The translations under genes were made by a program, and so were the position numbers. Source: Gnetum montanum (taxonomy: Eukaryota; Streptophyta; Gnetopsida; Gnetales; Gnetaceae). From it: 64,000 nt of DNA. The stretch lies in the NCBI GenBank assembly GCA_015680685.1, contig MNCI01005798.1, forward strand, positions 53,796-117,795, in the 5' to 3' direction. The notes under the pieces are model-generated. The model had not been told where the DNA came from. It made no database searches and saw only the letters and a list, made by a program, of their open reading frames with translations. Position 1 is the first letter of the stretch, and each line of letters starts with the position of its first letter. Positions 24,050-35,503 of this stretch are shown one piece after another.

Positions 24050-26600
24050 ATGTTGGGGCAATTGCAACCTAAGCTCCATAGATCAAGAAAGGCTAAGATT
24101 AAACAATCTTAGACCTCGATCTACATACCTTTACATGAACCACTAATTCTCAAGGAGGAAGAGAGGAAAGAAATTAGATCTTCCAATTCAAAGTACATAG
24201 GTTTTGCCCTAAAAAGGCCTTTACCTAGAAGTAGATTAGGAGGAAGGCAGTTATTATCTTTATCTTTGGATCAAGCACATGTGTAGTAGTAAGAAACTAA
24301 ATAAATGCTTGAGGAGCAAATAGAAGATGAAGAAGAGGAAGCTAACAACATCCAAGAAGGTGTGGGTGCTCATGATGTCTAATAGTGACCCATCCATGGA
24401 GAGAAAAACTATAATCAATTTCTTAAGCTTGTTCCTCTTGAGCTCAAGGATTCACTACAACAAACAAGATTCTACAACTATATCACCAAACCCTTCACAT
24501 GATACCACTATGAGGTAGAGGAATTCTACTAGAACCTTATTTTTGATGATGCCATGACTTTTGTTGGTGGAGTTCCTATATGTATTTCCACATGGAATAG
24601 CTTATAGGATTTCCAAATGAACTAGCAAATAATTGGTTTTCACAAACCCAAAATACTAAGCCCAAGCTTAGTTCAAAGATCATACAGGAGGTCCTTGTTA
24701 TGGAAAAAGCTAAGGTAAGAGGTCTAGGATGTACTTGGTCCAAAATTCTACATACAAAATCATGATCCATACATTTTTTTCCACCAAATGACCATCAAGT
24801 ATCTTTGCTTTGGAGGCTAAGGTTGTGGTTATGATGAAGGGGAAGTGTGCCATTAATATCACATATTTTCTCTACAAGATCCTGATCTTGAGAATTGAAT
24901 ATGCGGACAAAGAGAAGATGGAGGTTTATGCCTTTTTATGGTTAATATGAGAGAAGTTTATGCCTTTCTAGGGTTAATCCAAAAAATCTACAAACTGGGA
25001 GGCATAGTCAACGATGTGGAAAGACATCCCATAGTAATAGGAGAACATGACGATGGTTACTTGAAGATGATATCTTGAGGTCATTGGAGTTGTACCCAAC
25101 TTGGAAGAAAATATGCCTTCCATAGAGGTATCCTATATCCAAACTTTAAATTAGCTTCACTAGCATCAATTAAAAGGACAAACTACAACTTAAGCATCTC
25201 AATGAATGTAAGTGCAATGGTGTAGAACAGGTGTTTCCTGATCCTTTTGTTGCAACATTAAGTAGAGTTAGGAGCTTATTCCTAGTGGTAGTTCTTGGTA
25301 TATAATTCATATCAAAGGTGAGGGGAAGGTTGCCACAATTCATGTTGAAGGTTCATAAGACCTTCATAGTAATTTTTTGCAAATGATGAAAGTCATTATG
25401 GGTGGTAAGGTAATAAATGAGGATATCTTATAGTTTTATTATCTATTATTGAATGATCCACACATGGATCATTTTAATTTCCTTAATCAATCTCACATGG
25501 TGAGAATTCATGGAGTATTTCCTCATGAAATCAATCAAGGAGTGGCATGTATAATGTCTAGCATGTGGCTGAAATCCTCTAGGTACCCATTGATGAACCT
25601 AGGACTAGTCACTGGGTGAAGGAGGAATAGACTATTGATCCTAATACTAATTTGATGTTGAGGAATATTAACAATACAATGAATACTAAACTTGTTAAGG
25701 TATGAGCCAAGTTGAAAACCACCCATGCTGATAGAACATTCTATCTATAGGAGTTGCAGAGAAGAGAAGCCAAGTCGAAGTATGATAGTTGCATGAATAA
25801 ATGGAACATCTCACATTGTTAATACTTGTACATTTCATAATCACTATGAAGATGAAAATTGAGCACATGTAGGCTAAACTATTCTAGGTACATTAGGTTG
25901 ATGAAGAAGCTATATTTATGAAAGACAACTTAGACTAACAAATCAAAATGTTAAGGAATTAGTCCTAAGAATGGGAAAGAATGAGGTAAGAAAAGGAGAA
26001 GAAGGTGCTTTCTCAAGGAGCACTAAATTTCAAGATGAGAAGATGAAAGTCAAATCAAAACTCAATTTCAAGACAAGTATCTTCACACAAAAAAGGAGCA
26101 CTAGAACTTGTAGCAAGAGTTGGTAAACAAGGCTACCAAGGAAACCAATGAGCTTAGAAAGGTTCATTTAATAAATAAAGTAGCCTAAGATGTCAAGGTA
26201 CATAGACTACACATACTTATAGCTTTGTTGAATGAATAAGTAATTTGAAAAAGGCATGAGGTGAAGAAGAAATTTGACACCTTGCACATCAAAATCTAAA
26301 AAATGACTACAGGTAAACCAACACTACAAGAGATAATGGACCTTTTGAAAAAGATGTATATTCTCAACCATAAAGCAACTATCATTTTCCTTAAGAAGAA
26401 AATAAAGGAAGATAAAGAAGATGTGTAGGCAGAATGATGAAGGTATCTCTATGTCATCAACACTTTTGTAGGTCGACCATGCACACAACTAGAAGAAAAA
26501 CTTCATCTAGCAACATTCAAACTAGATGTAGCCCAATGCAAGCTCTTGAAGTCAAAAAGGAGTCATGAGTAGTTCTAGGATGATGTTAAGGAATAATGAC
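24050..26600 (+). pseudogene. Large extra ORF, copy H (putative plant-transposon-protein-like)
   Basis: Plus strand from ATG at 24050 (MLGQLQPKLHRSRKAKIKQS, basic). Downstream are an acidic stretch EEQIEDEEEEANN (about 24310) and HYEVEEFYxNL then FVGGVPICIS (24505-24585). The VxEFYxNL signature is what I know from the start of the putative plant transposon protein domain (PF20167). The distal third (25900-26550) is Lys/Glu-rich and looks coiled-coil. Many stops. It ends just before the LTR at 26610, and there is no gag or pol immediately upstream on this strand. Function unknown. Confidence 0.45.
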
Positions 26601-26609
26601 AAGCACTCC

Positions 26610-27501
26610 TAATGAGCTGTTGTTGGTTGGTTATGTCTCCAAGGCCTTGTTGACATAGTCAACTAGATCAATGAGGCCTCGTCAATGCAGTGTTTGTCTA
26701 TCGCCTATAATTATGTGCCTACTATCCACATTTATGGGGAGTCTAGATTTGAGTAGTAGTGAATCTCTTGCATTTTCTTCATTCGAAAGTTAGAATTTTT
26801 CCCTGAGTGCTTGCAATAGGACTCATTGAGTGTATGGATCTTTATTCGAGCATTGTTGTACCTAAGCATGATAGTGTGTGTGGTAATAAAGATGAGCTTT
26901 CTGATAAACCTTGTAGCACTTTGGATAGATTAGCTATTTTATTTATGTATTTTATGTTTTCAATTATTTATTAAATGCTTTCAATTAGTTATCAAATATT
27001 TTCTAGTTATTACATTAATGAGATAATTAAGTGAGACAGATTACACACATAAGTACAACCACTTTGAGCATAATATGTATTCACTTGTTAATCCCAATAA
27101 TGTTATTTCTTGGTACACCGAGTAGCGTAGTGTTTGGTCACCCAGTAGTGAATACAGGGGTTCAAGATGTGTATGAAAAGTGGGAACATATACTTATGTT
27201 AGGATTAGTTAAATGATTAGTTAATTAGTAATTTAGATTAGTTAATTAAACTTCATTTATATATATTTCAAGCACCAAAATATAAATACAAAATGATAAA
27301 AATTGGATGCCTCAGTTACACCTAACCATACCAATGTACATCATAAGTGTAATTGGGAGGACAACGATTGATCTTAAGGCTAGATTCACTTCCTAAAGGG
27401 CTAGTGCACTAGAAATGACAAAGTCCATGGAATTCAAACAAATCATGTGTGAACGCTTGTGATTTGTATGGTTGGGCATAGGGGTACCTCCCTGCTCATC
27501 A
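26610..27501 (+). repeat. 5' LTR of element C
   Basis: 892 bp, TAATGAG to CTCATCA. From about 26760 it aligns in reverse with the A/B/D LTRs: TCTTTATTCGAGCATTG (26848), GATTAGTTAA blocks, and ATACAAATC, GGTTGGGCATAGGGGTACC at the end. U3 is short and holds AAGGCCTT (26641-26648), a GTTGAC/GTCAAC hairpin (26649-26663) and GAGGCCTC (26673-26680) before a degraded TATA (CTATAATTATG, about 26700). Confidence 0.8.
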
Positions 27502-27502
27502 T

Positions 27503-27520
27503 TGGTGCCATTGCTGGGGA
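27503..27520 (+). other. Primer binding site (tRNA-Asp), element C
   Basis: TGGTGCCATTGCTGGGGA matches the tRNA-Asp-complementary site TGGCGCCGTTGCCGGGGA at 15 of 18 positions; all three differences are transitions at CpG dinucleotides. It begins one base after the LTR. Confidence 0.85.
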
Positions 27521-28139
27521 CTTTGTTTGTGGAATGTGCACTATTTAGGTCTAAGTGAATACCATTAATATTGTTGTACGAACCTAAAGGTCAATAACAT
27601 TCCCACTATACATAAATTATAAAAGCACACTGATAATTTTATTTTGTTTTATGAAATATATTCATATTCTCATAAGTCTGAAGATACTAAACCACCAATC
27701 CCATAGGAATGTAATGTGGTATACACATCCAGATGAATTTGTGCTGAATTTGACTTCATCCTACATCAGGATGAACAAATGTGATTGCATGATATGAATG
27801 GAAATGTCATTCTACCCCCCAATAGATCTGTGCTTGGAATGTTGTTAAAACCCTTAAGAAGTTGGGCATAGCATATATTCATGAAGAGTACATTGTGGAT
27901 GGATATGACACTCAAAACTATTGTCCCACTGAAACACAATGTAAATGAGATAAACATTAGGAGGGACTCCATGAAGCCACAAAGGGAAAACATTACACTA
28001 ACCCCTTGTTCCTACTAGATCAAGAGGAGAATGAGGATCCTCCCTTGGAAGGTTCCTAACATCAAGATTCTCCATCCCATGTTACTGATGGTGAGGATGT
28101 GAACTTAACCTTTTGATCAACTATTCATAAACTGGGTTC
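27521..28139 (+). other. 5' leader of element C
   Basis: Region between primer site and gag. The first 45 bases align with the A/B leader (GACTTTGTTTGTG against GATTTTGTTGTTTGTG). No domain seen. Confidence 0.4.
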
Positions 28140-29960
28140 AAGAAAAAGTGATAGTCAAGGTAGGGACTCAGGTGAACATTGCAATAACAAGGTATCTAAT
28201 GATGGTGATCATAGAAAGCACAAGAGTGATAGTTGAATTCCACCTTCCTCTTCATCTTCTTTGTCCAATTGCAAACATTCCTCTTCATCTAACTATTCTC
28301 ATGGAAGCCACCGTTGAAAAAACCATGATGAAGGTGATTGATGAAATAATAATGACCGTGAAGGTCACCAAAATTGAATGGTTGGCCAAAACCATCATTG
28401 GGGTCATCAATGCATCGATGATGATGAACCTTTACTAGTGACTCAAAGCATGCTTAACATTGCAGAGGTAGTGAAAATCCAAACTAGGCATATGAAGGAT
28501 AGTTAGATCAAGCTCCTAGATATGAACAATATCCCAAGATTTGAGGGGGGATACAATTATGATCCACAAACACATCTAAAAGCTTTTCAAGATGCCTGTG
28601 CCTTACAGAACATCAAGAATGAGTAGTAGAAACTCACGCTTTTTCCAAGGATACTCATTAAGGAAGCTAAAAGTTGGTGCTGGTCCTTAGAACTAGAATC
28701 TATCTAAAGTTGGAGTACCATGTTGGAACTATTCAATGATAAATATCAAATGTACTTTGAAGTGTCTAATCTGAGAAGGCAAATCCAAGGTTGAAAACAA
28801 GGAATACACAAACCCTTGGATGCTACCATGGGCCGATACTATTCACTCTTACACAGGTGCCTTGGCCATGGTTACTCTCAAAGGGAACAACTTCACCACA
28901 TCATAGATGGGCTCAGAGTAGAAACAAGAAGAACCCTTGGGGTGTATGCTCAAGGAAGGTTGTTTGAAATGAGAGCTTATCAGATATAAGGGCTAATTGA
29001 GTAAGTAGCAAAAGAAGAAGATGAGCTATGAAAAAGGGAGAGTGTTGGCGTATAATGGGGATCCATCCATTAGAAAATGAAAGGTGCAATTTTGTGACAA
29101 GGAAGAGTTACCACTTGATGAAGTGGTGAAGAGAAAGACCTTGCCTATCCAAAAATCTATTTCTAGAATTTTAGCCAAGGTTGACAAGTTATGGGACTCT
29201 TTGGATGAAAATTCTCAAACCAATTTAAAGATTTCTTAAGAATAAAAAGATCAAAATAGTGATCATAATCATATATGACAAGAAAAGCTAAACATGCCTA
29301 CCAAAGAGGTAAGGGCAAAGTTGCTGCAATAGAGGAAGTTGTGGAGTTTGACTCTAATGATGAAACTAAATGTGACATCTGTCAATATGAACATCCAAAG
29401 GAATGCTACCCTATGGTGTCACAATTATAAGAGTTTGGAGTGTATGCATTAAATCATCCTCTAGAACATAGACATGCTCCAAGACAAGTGCCCTACCTTT
29501 AAGGTATTCCAAGGTAGTTCCACCAACAACAACAAGCTTACTACCCAAGTGGAACTCCTCCACAACCTTATGAATAGTACCAACATTGGTATCAACCATA
29601 ATCATGGGGAATGCCACCACCAAGGTAAGAATACCCTTGTAGGCAACTAGATTCATATGGGTAGTATGTTTAGCAACCTATCTCCCCTAGAAGTTTGACA
29701 AGTCATGTATCATTCCAGCATCACTATTATCCTCTAGAGTACCACCAAACACATTCACCATCTACTCAAGGGGAAAATCCATATCCATATCCTTATCATC
29801 CTTCACATTTCTCTACCTCTACACCTCCACCTTCAACTTAGTTACCTCCTACTCCATCTATGTAGGGTGAAACTCCTTCACAGCTATAGGAATGAAATGC
29901 TACAAGGGTTATGCACTCACAACCAATTTTTCAACCAAGTGGTCTAGATAATTGATCAAG
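28140..29960 (+). pseudogene. gag of element C
   Basis: Plus strand. A Ser/His-rich N-terminal stretch at about 28220-28340 (PPSSSSSLSN) leads to MNNIPRFEGGYN (28520), HLKAFQDACALQNIKNE, EAKSWCWSLELESI, LFNDKYQMYFEVSNLRRQIQ and LDATMGRYYSLLHRCLGHGY, the Retrotrans_gag domain (PF03732). KRKTLPIQKS and AKVDKLWDSLDEN follow at 29125-29215, and a QQQ/proline-rich linker runs to about 29960. Internal stops make it non-functional. Confidence 0.8.
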
Positions 29961-30109
29961 GAAATAACCTTTCTTCCAACCTAGTAGTCCTCTCTAGCCC
30001 TCACAACCTACTCCAATTGATTTTCCTACATCTTTAGTACCCTCATCCTCTACATCAAATACCTTCAAGCATCCTTCAAACCAAGTGCCACCTAGGATCT
30101 GCATTGTAA

Positions 30110-30615
30110 TGCTAACTCATGTTGTTTCTGATTAGATCAAGGCTAGCAACCTTCCTAAAAAAGGATCTGATCCAGGAAGTCTACTCATCTTTCTATAGAT
30201 TGCTAGACAAGAGCCAATAAAGGCTCTTCTTGACTCTAGTTTTGGAGTTAACCTCATCTCCCATGATATATACAAAGCCTAGAACCTACCACCTCTTAAG
30301 AAGAGCAATATTCATTTAGAATTAGCAGATCAGTCAATTACTGTTCCCTTGGGATTAGGAGAGGATGTTATGATCATATTCTATGGGTGGTCCTATCTTT
30401 CTTGCAAAAGTAACTTTCCCATCATTATTGGAATGACTTGGTTAAGAACGGTCGATGTGCGAATGGGTATAAGGGACCTATCTCTCAAAATTTCTAAGGA
30501 GAATGAGTTAGGAAAATTTGAGAAGAAGCTTATTCCATGCATTATGTATAGTGACAACGGGTGCAATTGCATGAAAAAGAGTTGGTCAATCAAAAGCACA
30601 TACATTAAGGCATGA
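30110..30615 (+). pseudogene. Retropepsin (PR) of element C
   Basis: Plus strand. ALLDSSFGVNLISHDIY at about 30215 shows the active-site loop with the catalytic Asp kept but DSG changed to DSS. LELADQSITVPLG at 30325 and FPIIIGMTWLRTVD at 30415 follow; the last 88 codons (30349-30615) are open. Partly eroded between 30370 and 30410. Confidence 0.8.
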
Positions 30616-31085
30616 AATCAGTGTGGACAAGAAATTAATATTAAATGGTGTATGTATGCAGTAGCCACAAACTAGGAGGGCACCTAGTGGCTAATAGCTA
30701 ATTCAAATAGTAGCACAATATGCATGGAACCAACTGAGAGCTTAACTTGTGGATATGTAGAAGGCATGGAAAAAATTGAAAAAGTCCATTCCCAACTCTC
30801 TAATACAGATGATAATAACTGTTGAGGAGAGTTGGAGATCCCTGATCACTTTAAGTAGGAGCCCTTAGAACTAAAAACTTTACCAGTTAGGATGGAGCAT
30901 ACATTTTTAAAGAATGGTGAACTAGTCATCATTAATGTCAAACTTGCTCTTGAACAAAAAGAAAATTTGTTGAAAGTGGTGAATAAATGGTCAAAAACCT
31001 TTTCTTGGTCATCTTTAGAGCTAACAGGAATCAATCTAAGGATATGCCAACACCGCATCTACACTAACCTAACCATGAAGCCTAG
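30616..31085 (+). pseudogene. PR-RT linker of element C
   Basis: 30892-31098 is open: MEHTFLKNGELVIINVKLAL, equivalent to MEYAFLKNGKSVIINVKLTP at 12084-12150 in A/B. Polyprotein spacer leading into RT. Confidence 0.6.
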
Positions 31086-31930
31086 AAGGCAATTGTAGAG
31101 GTGGCTAAATGCCAAATTGAAGCAAATCGTTAAGGAGAAGATAGAGTAACTCCTCAAGGTAGGGTTTATCTATCCAATTCAAGATAGTGAGTGGGTTAGC
31201 CCACTCATAATTGTACTAAAGAAGGATGGTAAATGGTGGGTTTGCATTGACTTTAGGTTATTAAATATGCCAACATTTAAGGATCACTTTTATTTACTTT
31301 TTGTGGATAAAGTATTAGATACCATATCTAGGCATTGTTATTATAGTTTTTTGGATGGTTATAGTGGCTATAACCAAATCCAAATTGCACTAGAAGACTA
31401 GGCCAAGACAACATTCACAAGTCCTTGGGGGAATTTTGCATACTGTAAGATGCCATTTGGCCTATGCAATGCCCCTGCAACATTTCAATGCTTAGTCCTT
31501 AGTATCTTTCAACTATAGATTGGTAGTGGTGTTGAAGTCTTCATGGATGACTTCTTCACCTATGGAGCTACCTTTGAGAAAGCCTTGGATCAACTTGAGT
31601 AAGTATTGAAAAGATGTATTAAGATAAAGCTATAGCTTAATTGGCAAAAGAGCCACCTCATGGTCCAAGAAGGCATTGTGCTAGGGCACCGAATTTCATA
31701 AAAAGGGATTGAGGTAGATTCAAAAAAGATAAGGGTCATAGAAGGAATAACATGCTAACTAGAGATTGTTAAAGATGTTCAGTCCTTCCTTGGACACACC
31801 AGTTACTACCAGTGCTTTATCAAAAATTTCTCTAAGATTGCAAAGCCATTGGTAGAACTTACAGAGAAAGATGCACCTTTCATTTAGACCAAGGAATTTG
31901 AAAATGCATTCCAATAATTAAAAGAGAAAC
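31086..31930 (+). pseudogene. Reverse transcriptase of element C
   Basis: Plus strand: KDGKWWVCIDFRLLNMPTFK (31230), HCYYSFLDGYSGYNQIQIAL (31330), KMPFGLCNAPATFQ (31450), VEVFMDDFFTYG with the FMDD catalytic box (31530), QKSHLMVQEGIVLGHRIS (31650) and [20 protein letters not shown] (31780). RT fold is nearly complete, with scattered stops (for example after GYNQIQIALED). It is the best-preserved RT in the window. Confidence 0.85.
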
Positions 31931-32345
31931 TCATAGAAACACCAATCCTATGAGCACCAAATTGGTCCAAACCATTCTATATCATGATAGACACATCTAA
32001 CTATGCTTTGGGAGTAGTGCTCATGTAGATGGATAATAAGAAACATCCATATTATATCCACTGGACGAGTCAAAGCATTATGGAAGCATAATTAAATTAC
32101 ACCACCACCAAGAAGGAATTAATGGTGGTGGTGTATGAACTAGAAAAGTTTAGACATTATTTGCTAGGTTACAAAGTATTTATACATATAGACCATAGTG
32201 GAATTCGCTTATGAATAAGCCAATGGTGAGCCCTCATGTTATATGGTGTTTTGTGATCTTTCGGGAATTCAATCTTACTATAGTAGATTGAAAAGGGACT
32301 AAGAATGTGGTCGTTGATCATCTTTCTCATTTAAGATGGAATAAC
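31931..32345 (+). pseudogene. RNase H of element C
   Basis: Plus strand: PFYIMIDTSNYALGVVLM (31975), TTKKELMVVVYELEKFRHYL then YKVFIHIDHSGIR (32110-32200). It continues into a frameshifted tail. Removes the RNA strand during reverse transcription; inactive copy. Confidence 0.75.
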
Positions 32346-32559
32346 AAAGAGGAGGAGAGTCGTCTTTGTGATCAGTTTCTAGATGAACTCCTCTTTATTA
32401 GAGTGATAAATGAACAAATGCCTAAGAAAGCAATATGGTATAATGGCATCCTCACATATCTTCTCACTCAAGAGATGCCATAAGACTTGGATTTTAGGAA
32501 AAAGCAACAATTTCTTCATCGAGTCAAATACTTCATGGAAATTAATGGACACCTTTACA

Positions 32560-33600
32560 AGGTGTGTGCTGATGGCTTGACCCATTGGTGTGTCCCTGAT
32601 GAAAATCAACTATATGTTTCATAGGATGCTCATGAAGGAACTTGTGAAGGCCACTATGTAGGGAGATGCAAGACCATAAAAATCCTGATGGTAGGATAAT
32701 CTTGGCCCATAATCTTTAGGGATGCCCACTAATTTGTCAAGTCTTGTGAATGTTGTCAACTTGATGGGGGGATGACTACTCATATGGAAGGTCCTCAACA
32801 GTGGATTCAACCACTAAAACCTTTCAACATATGGGGCATTGACTTCATGGATCCCATCACATCCATGTCTAATGGGAAAGTGTATATTATAGTAGCAATT
32901 GACTATTGCACAAAATAGGCTAAAGCAGTAGTCATTGCAGATTGCACATCATCCACTACTGCCAGATAATGGAACTTATTTCATAGGTACCACATTTGGA
33001 AAATTAATCGGTAAAACATAAATTAACAAACCTTAGCACCCCCAAGCCAATGGTCAAGCAGAGGTAACCAATCAAGATATTACAAAAATATTAACATGAA
33101 CCATTAGAAAATATAGGAACGATTGGAGCACAAAACTTAATGATGCTCTTTGGGATTACCGATCAACTTGGAAACTTCCTATTAGATATTCTTCTTCTAA
33201 GTTAGTGTATAGGAAACTTCCAACACTCCCAATTCAATCTGAGCTCCGTACACTCTCAACAACCTATGAACTAAACCTTGATCTAAGTTTAGCACAAAAG
33301 GAAAGATTGATTAATTTGAATGTGCTAGATGAAAATTGCTTAGTGGCCCTATCTTTGAATGAGGTGAATAAGGCATTCAATAAGCAATGCCATGACCTTA
33401 GAATTAGGAAAGTAAAGTTTCAACCAGGAGATAAGGTCCTCTACTGGAACCCCACACATATACCTCAAAAGGAAAAATTTAAAACATTATGGGAGAGACC
33501 TTATATAATATATCAAACCTTTTTCTCTAGGGCCACGATAATTTACAAACCTAATAGTTCAAATAAAATGTAGTTGATCAATATCCAACAAGTAAAACCT
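32560..33600 (+). pseudogene. Integrase of element C, internally deleted
   Basis: N-terminal zinc region at 32560-32770 (GHY, then CECCQL), FNIWGIDFMDPI with the first Asp at 32835, and YCTKxAKAVVIADCTSSTT. The sequence then jumps at about 32955 to PDNGTYFIGTTF with the second Asp, so the stretch between them is deleted. HPQANGQAEVTN keeps the catalytic Glu (33040), and the C-terminal part 33205-33573 is open for 122 codons, ending in a chromodomain-less tail with KVKFQPGDKVLYW. Confidence 0.8.
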
Positions 33601-35237
33601 TTCCTAGAACCAAGACTGGCCAGTGTAACTACTACCTCAACTGATGGACACCCATGTTCTATTTTTCAGGTCTCCTCCTTCCAAATTAGTCATGGGGAAG
33701 ATGGCCATCCATGTTGACCAATACCATGGCCTCTTAGTTTTTCTACCTTTTTTTTGATGTTTTTGATTTTACAAATTTCTGATTTTCAAATTTTTCTAAT
33801 TTTATATCATTTTTAGTACCTTTAAACTTTCTTACTTATTTTATAATTTCTTATATATTTTACTATATTATCTTTCTTTTGTTTCTTTTGATTAAGTATC
33901 ATATGTTCTCATTTTTGCTAATAAATCTGCTTTATTGTCATAGGACACAATGCTGCTGTTGCTGTTTGCTAATGATGGTTTGTGCTTAATGTGTGATTGT
34001 CGATGTCTGGGTTCTATTTTTGAATTTTGATGTTTGATGACTTTGACATGGTTTATTTTTCATGAAATAGGTAGTGAGTCCATGTCATTCACCCATCCAA
34101 TGAACTCTATGGTTTTTCTTGTTCTGAGAATTTGAGGTTCTGTTTTCATTAAAGAAACTTTTAATCAATTAGTGACCTTGGCAGTTTTGGAATTAGGAAG
34201 GATCCAAAGGTTTGTAAAGGGTATGAATTTAAGGGGACTCAATACTCTTTGTACTCTTCTTCTTATTTTAGTGCTTGAGTGTTTTTTTGTAGACTTCTTA
34301 CTATTCCATACCATTCAATGATAGGAAGACAAATAATGTCGTTGCATGTTGTGGTTCCCATCATTAAAAAAATGATGGAATTCAAAGCCCATCCCTTCGA
34401 CATGAATAAGTTCTCACATGGTGTGGTTCCCACTTCAAAAGAAACAATGGGAACTCAAAGCACATCCCTTGGAAAAATAAAAGAGCTATAAGCACTAGTT
34501 ATGGGACTTGAAAGACACCTATGCTTAAAGGTTTCCTCTAACTAAGTCCCCCCTCTCTCTCACCTCCTACTTCTCTCTCCTCTTAGTGGAATGGTGGTTG
34601 TCTTATGGGGACACTCTTATGTCTTGAGAGGATAGATCAGTCTTAGAGTGGCAAAGAGAGGTCAGTGAAAGTAGAAGGCTTTAATATGTACTAAGGATGA
34701 AACTTCTTAGGTCATTTTAACCGCAATTCCACAAGGGACTTCTTATGACCTCAATTTGAAACTCCATTCCATCTTCTCTATCATCCATACATGCTAACAT
34801 AACTCACCTCACTACCATGGTCTATGTTATACTCTATGTCTTAGTCTAACATATTAGGATTGTTGAGTGGATTCGTTTTGGTTGGTTCGTAACTTGTCAT
34901 GATGATTAAATTGACTATGAGACCTACGAACTCCTTAGTTGAGGTTATGCAATGGCAAAAAGGACATAAGCCTACTATGGGGAGGATCCACTTGCATAGC
35001 TTTTGGCTTGATTAGTTAAGGTTCCTTATCTTTGATGTCACTACAATCTTATATTTCGTATTTTCCATTTTGTAAACCACTTAGTACTCCTTAATCTTTT
35101 ATTGCATTCATCCATCAAATTAATTTTTCTCCATTTTTTCAAATTTATGAACTTCAACACCCTCTTCTCATGATTTCATACTATTCTTGGTCTTTTAAGA
35201 TTTTATTTGACCTAAATTTCATACTATTCTTGGTCAA
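33601..35237 (+). other. 3' UTR of element C
   Basis: No ORF of note. Aligns with the 3' UTR of A/B in reverse (see that entry): CATGGGGAAGATGGCCATCC at 33690, and CTACGAACTCCTTAG at 34923 against CTACGAACTCTTTGG. GAACTCAAAGCACATCCCTT at 34451 duplicates 34378-34398. ATTTCATACTATTCTTGGTC is exactly duplicated at 35174-35193 and 35216-35235. Confidence 0.55.
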
Positions 35238-35503
35238 TGATGGTCAATAGCTACGTCAACGAGGCCTTGTTGATGTAGTTGACCACATTGATGAGGCCCT
35301 ATCGACAAGGCCTCATTGATGTAGTGTAAAAATACTATATATACCATCGGACACTTTGGAAATTTTTGCAATTTTCTCATAACACACAAGGATTTTTGGT
35401 AATTTTTTAGAGCCCAAAACCTTCTAGAGTCCATAAATTTCAAACTGTTTGTTCAAATCACTCCATTTTTCAATATTGCACTTACTGGAGGTAAGATCTT
35501 TAT
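35238..35503 (+). promoter_or_regulatory. Internal TATA promoter and leader upstream of ORF E
   Basis: Starts TGATGG. 35255-35325 resembles the U3 box of the element C LTR (about three in four bases over 38 positions, differences mostly transitions). It contains ATGAGGCC (35291-35298) and GGCCTCAT (35309-35316), an 8-bp inverted repeat, then ACTATATATACC at 35334-35345. A leader of 160 bp ends GGAGGTAAG..., like the leader at 24035-24050. It does not continue into the R/U5 sequence of the C LTR. Confidence 0.45.
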
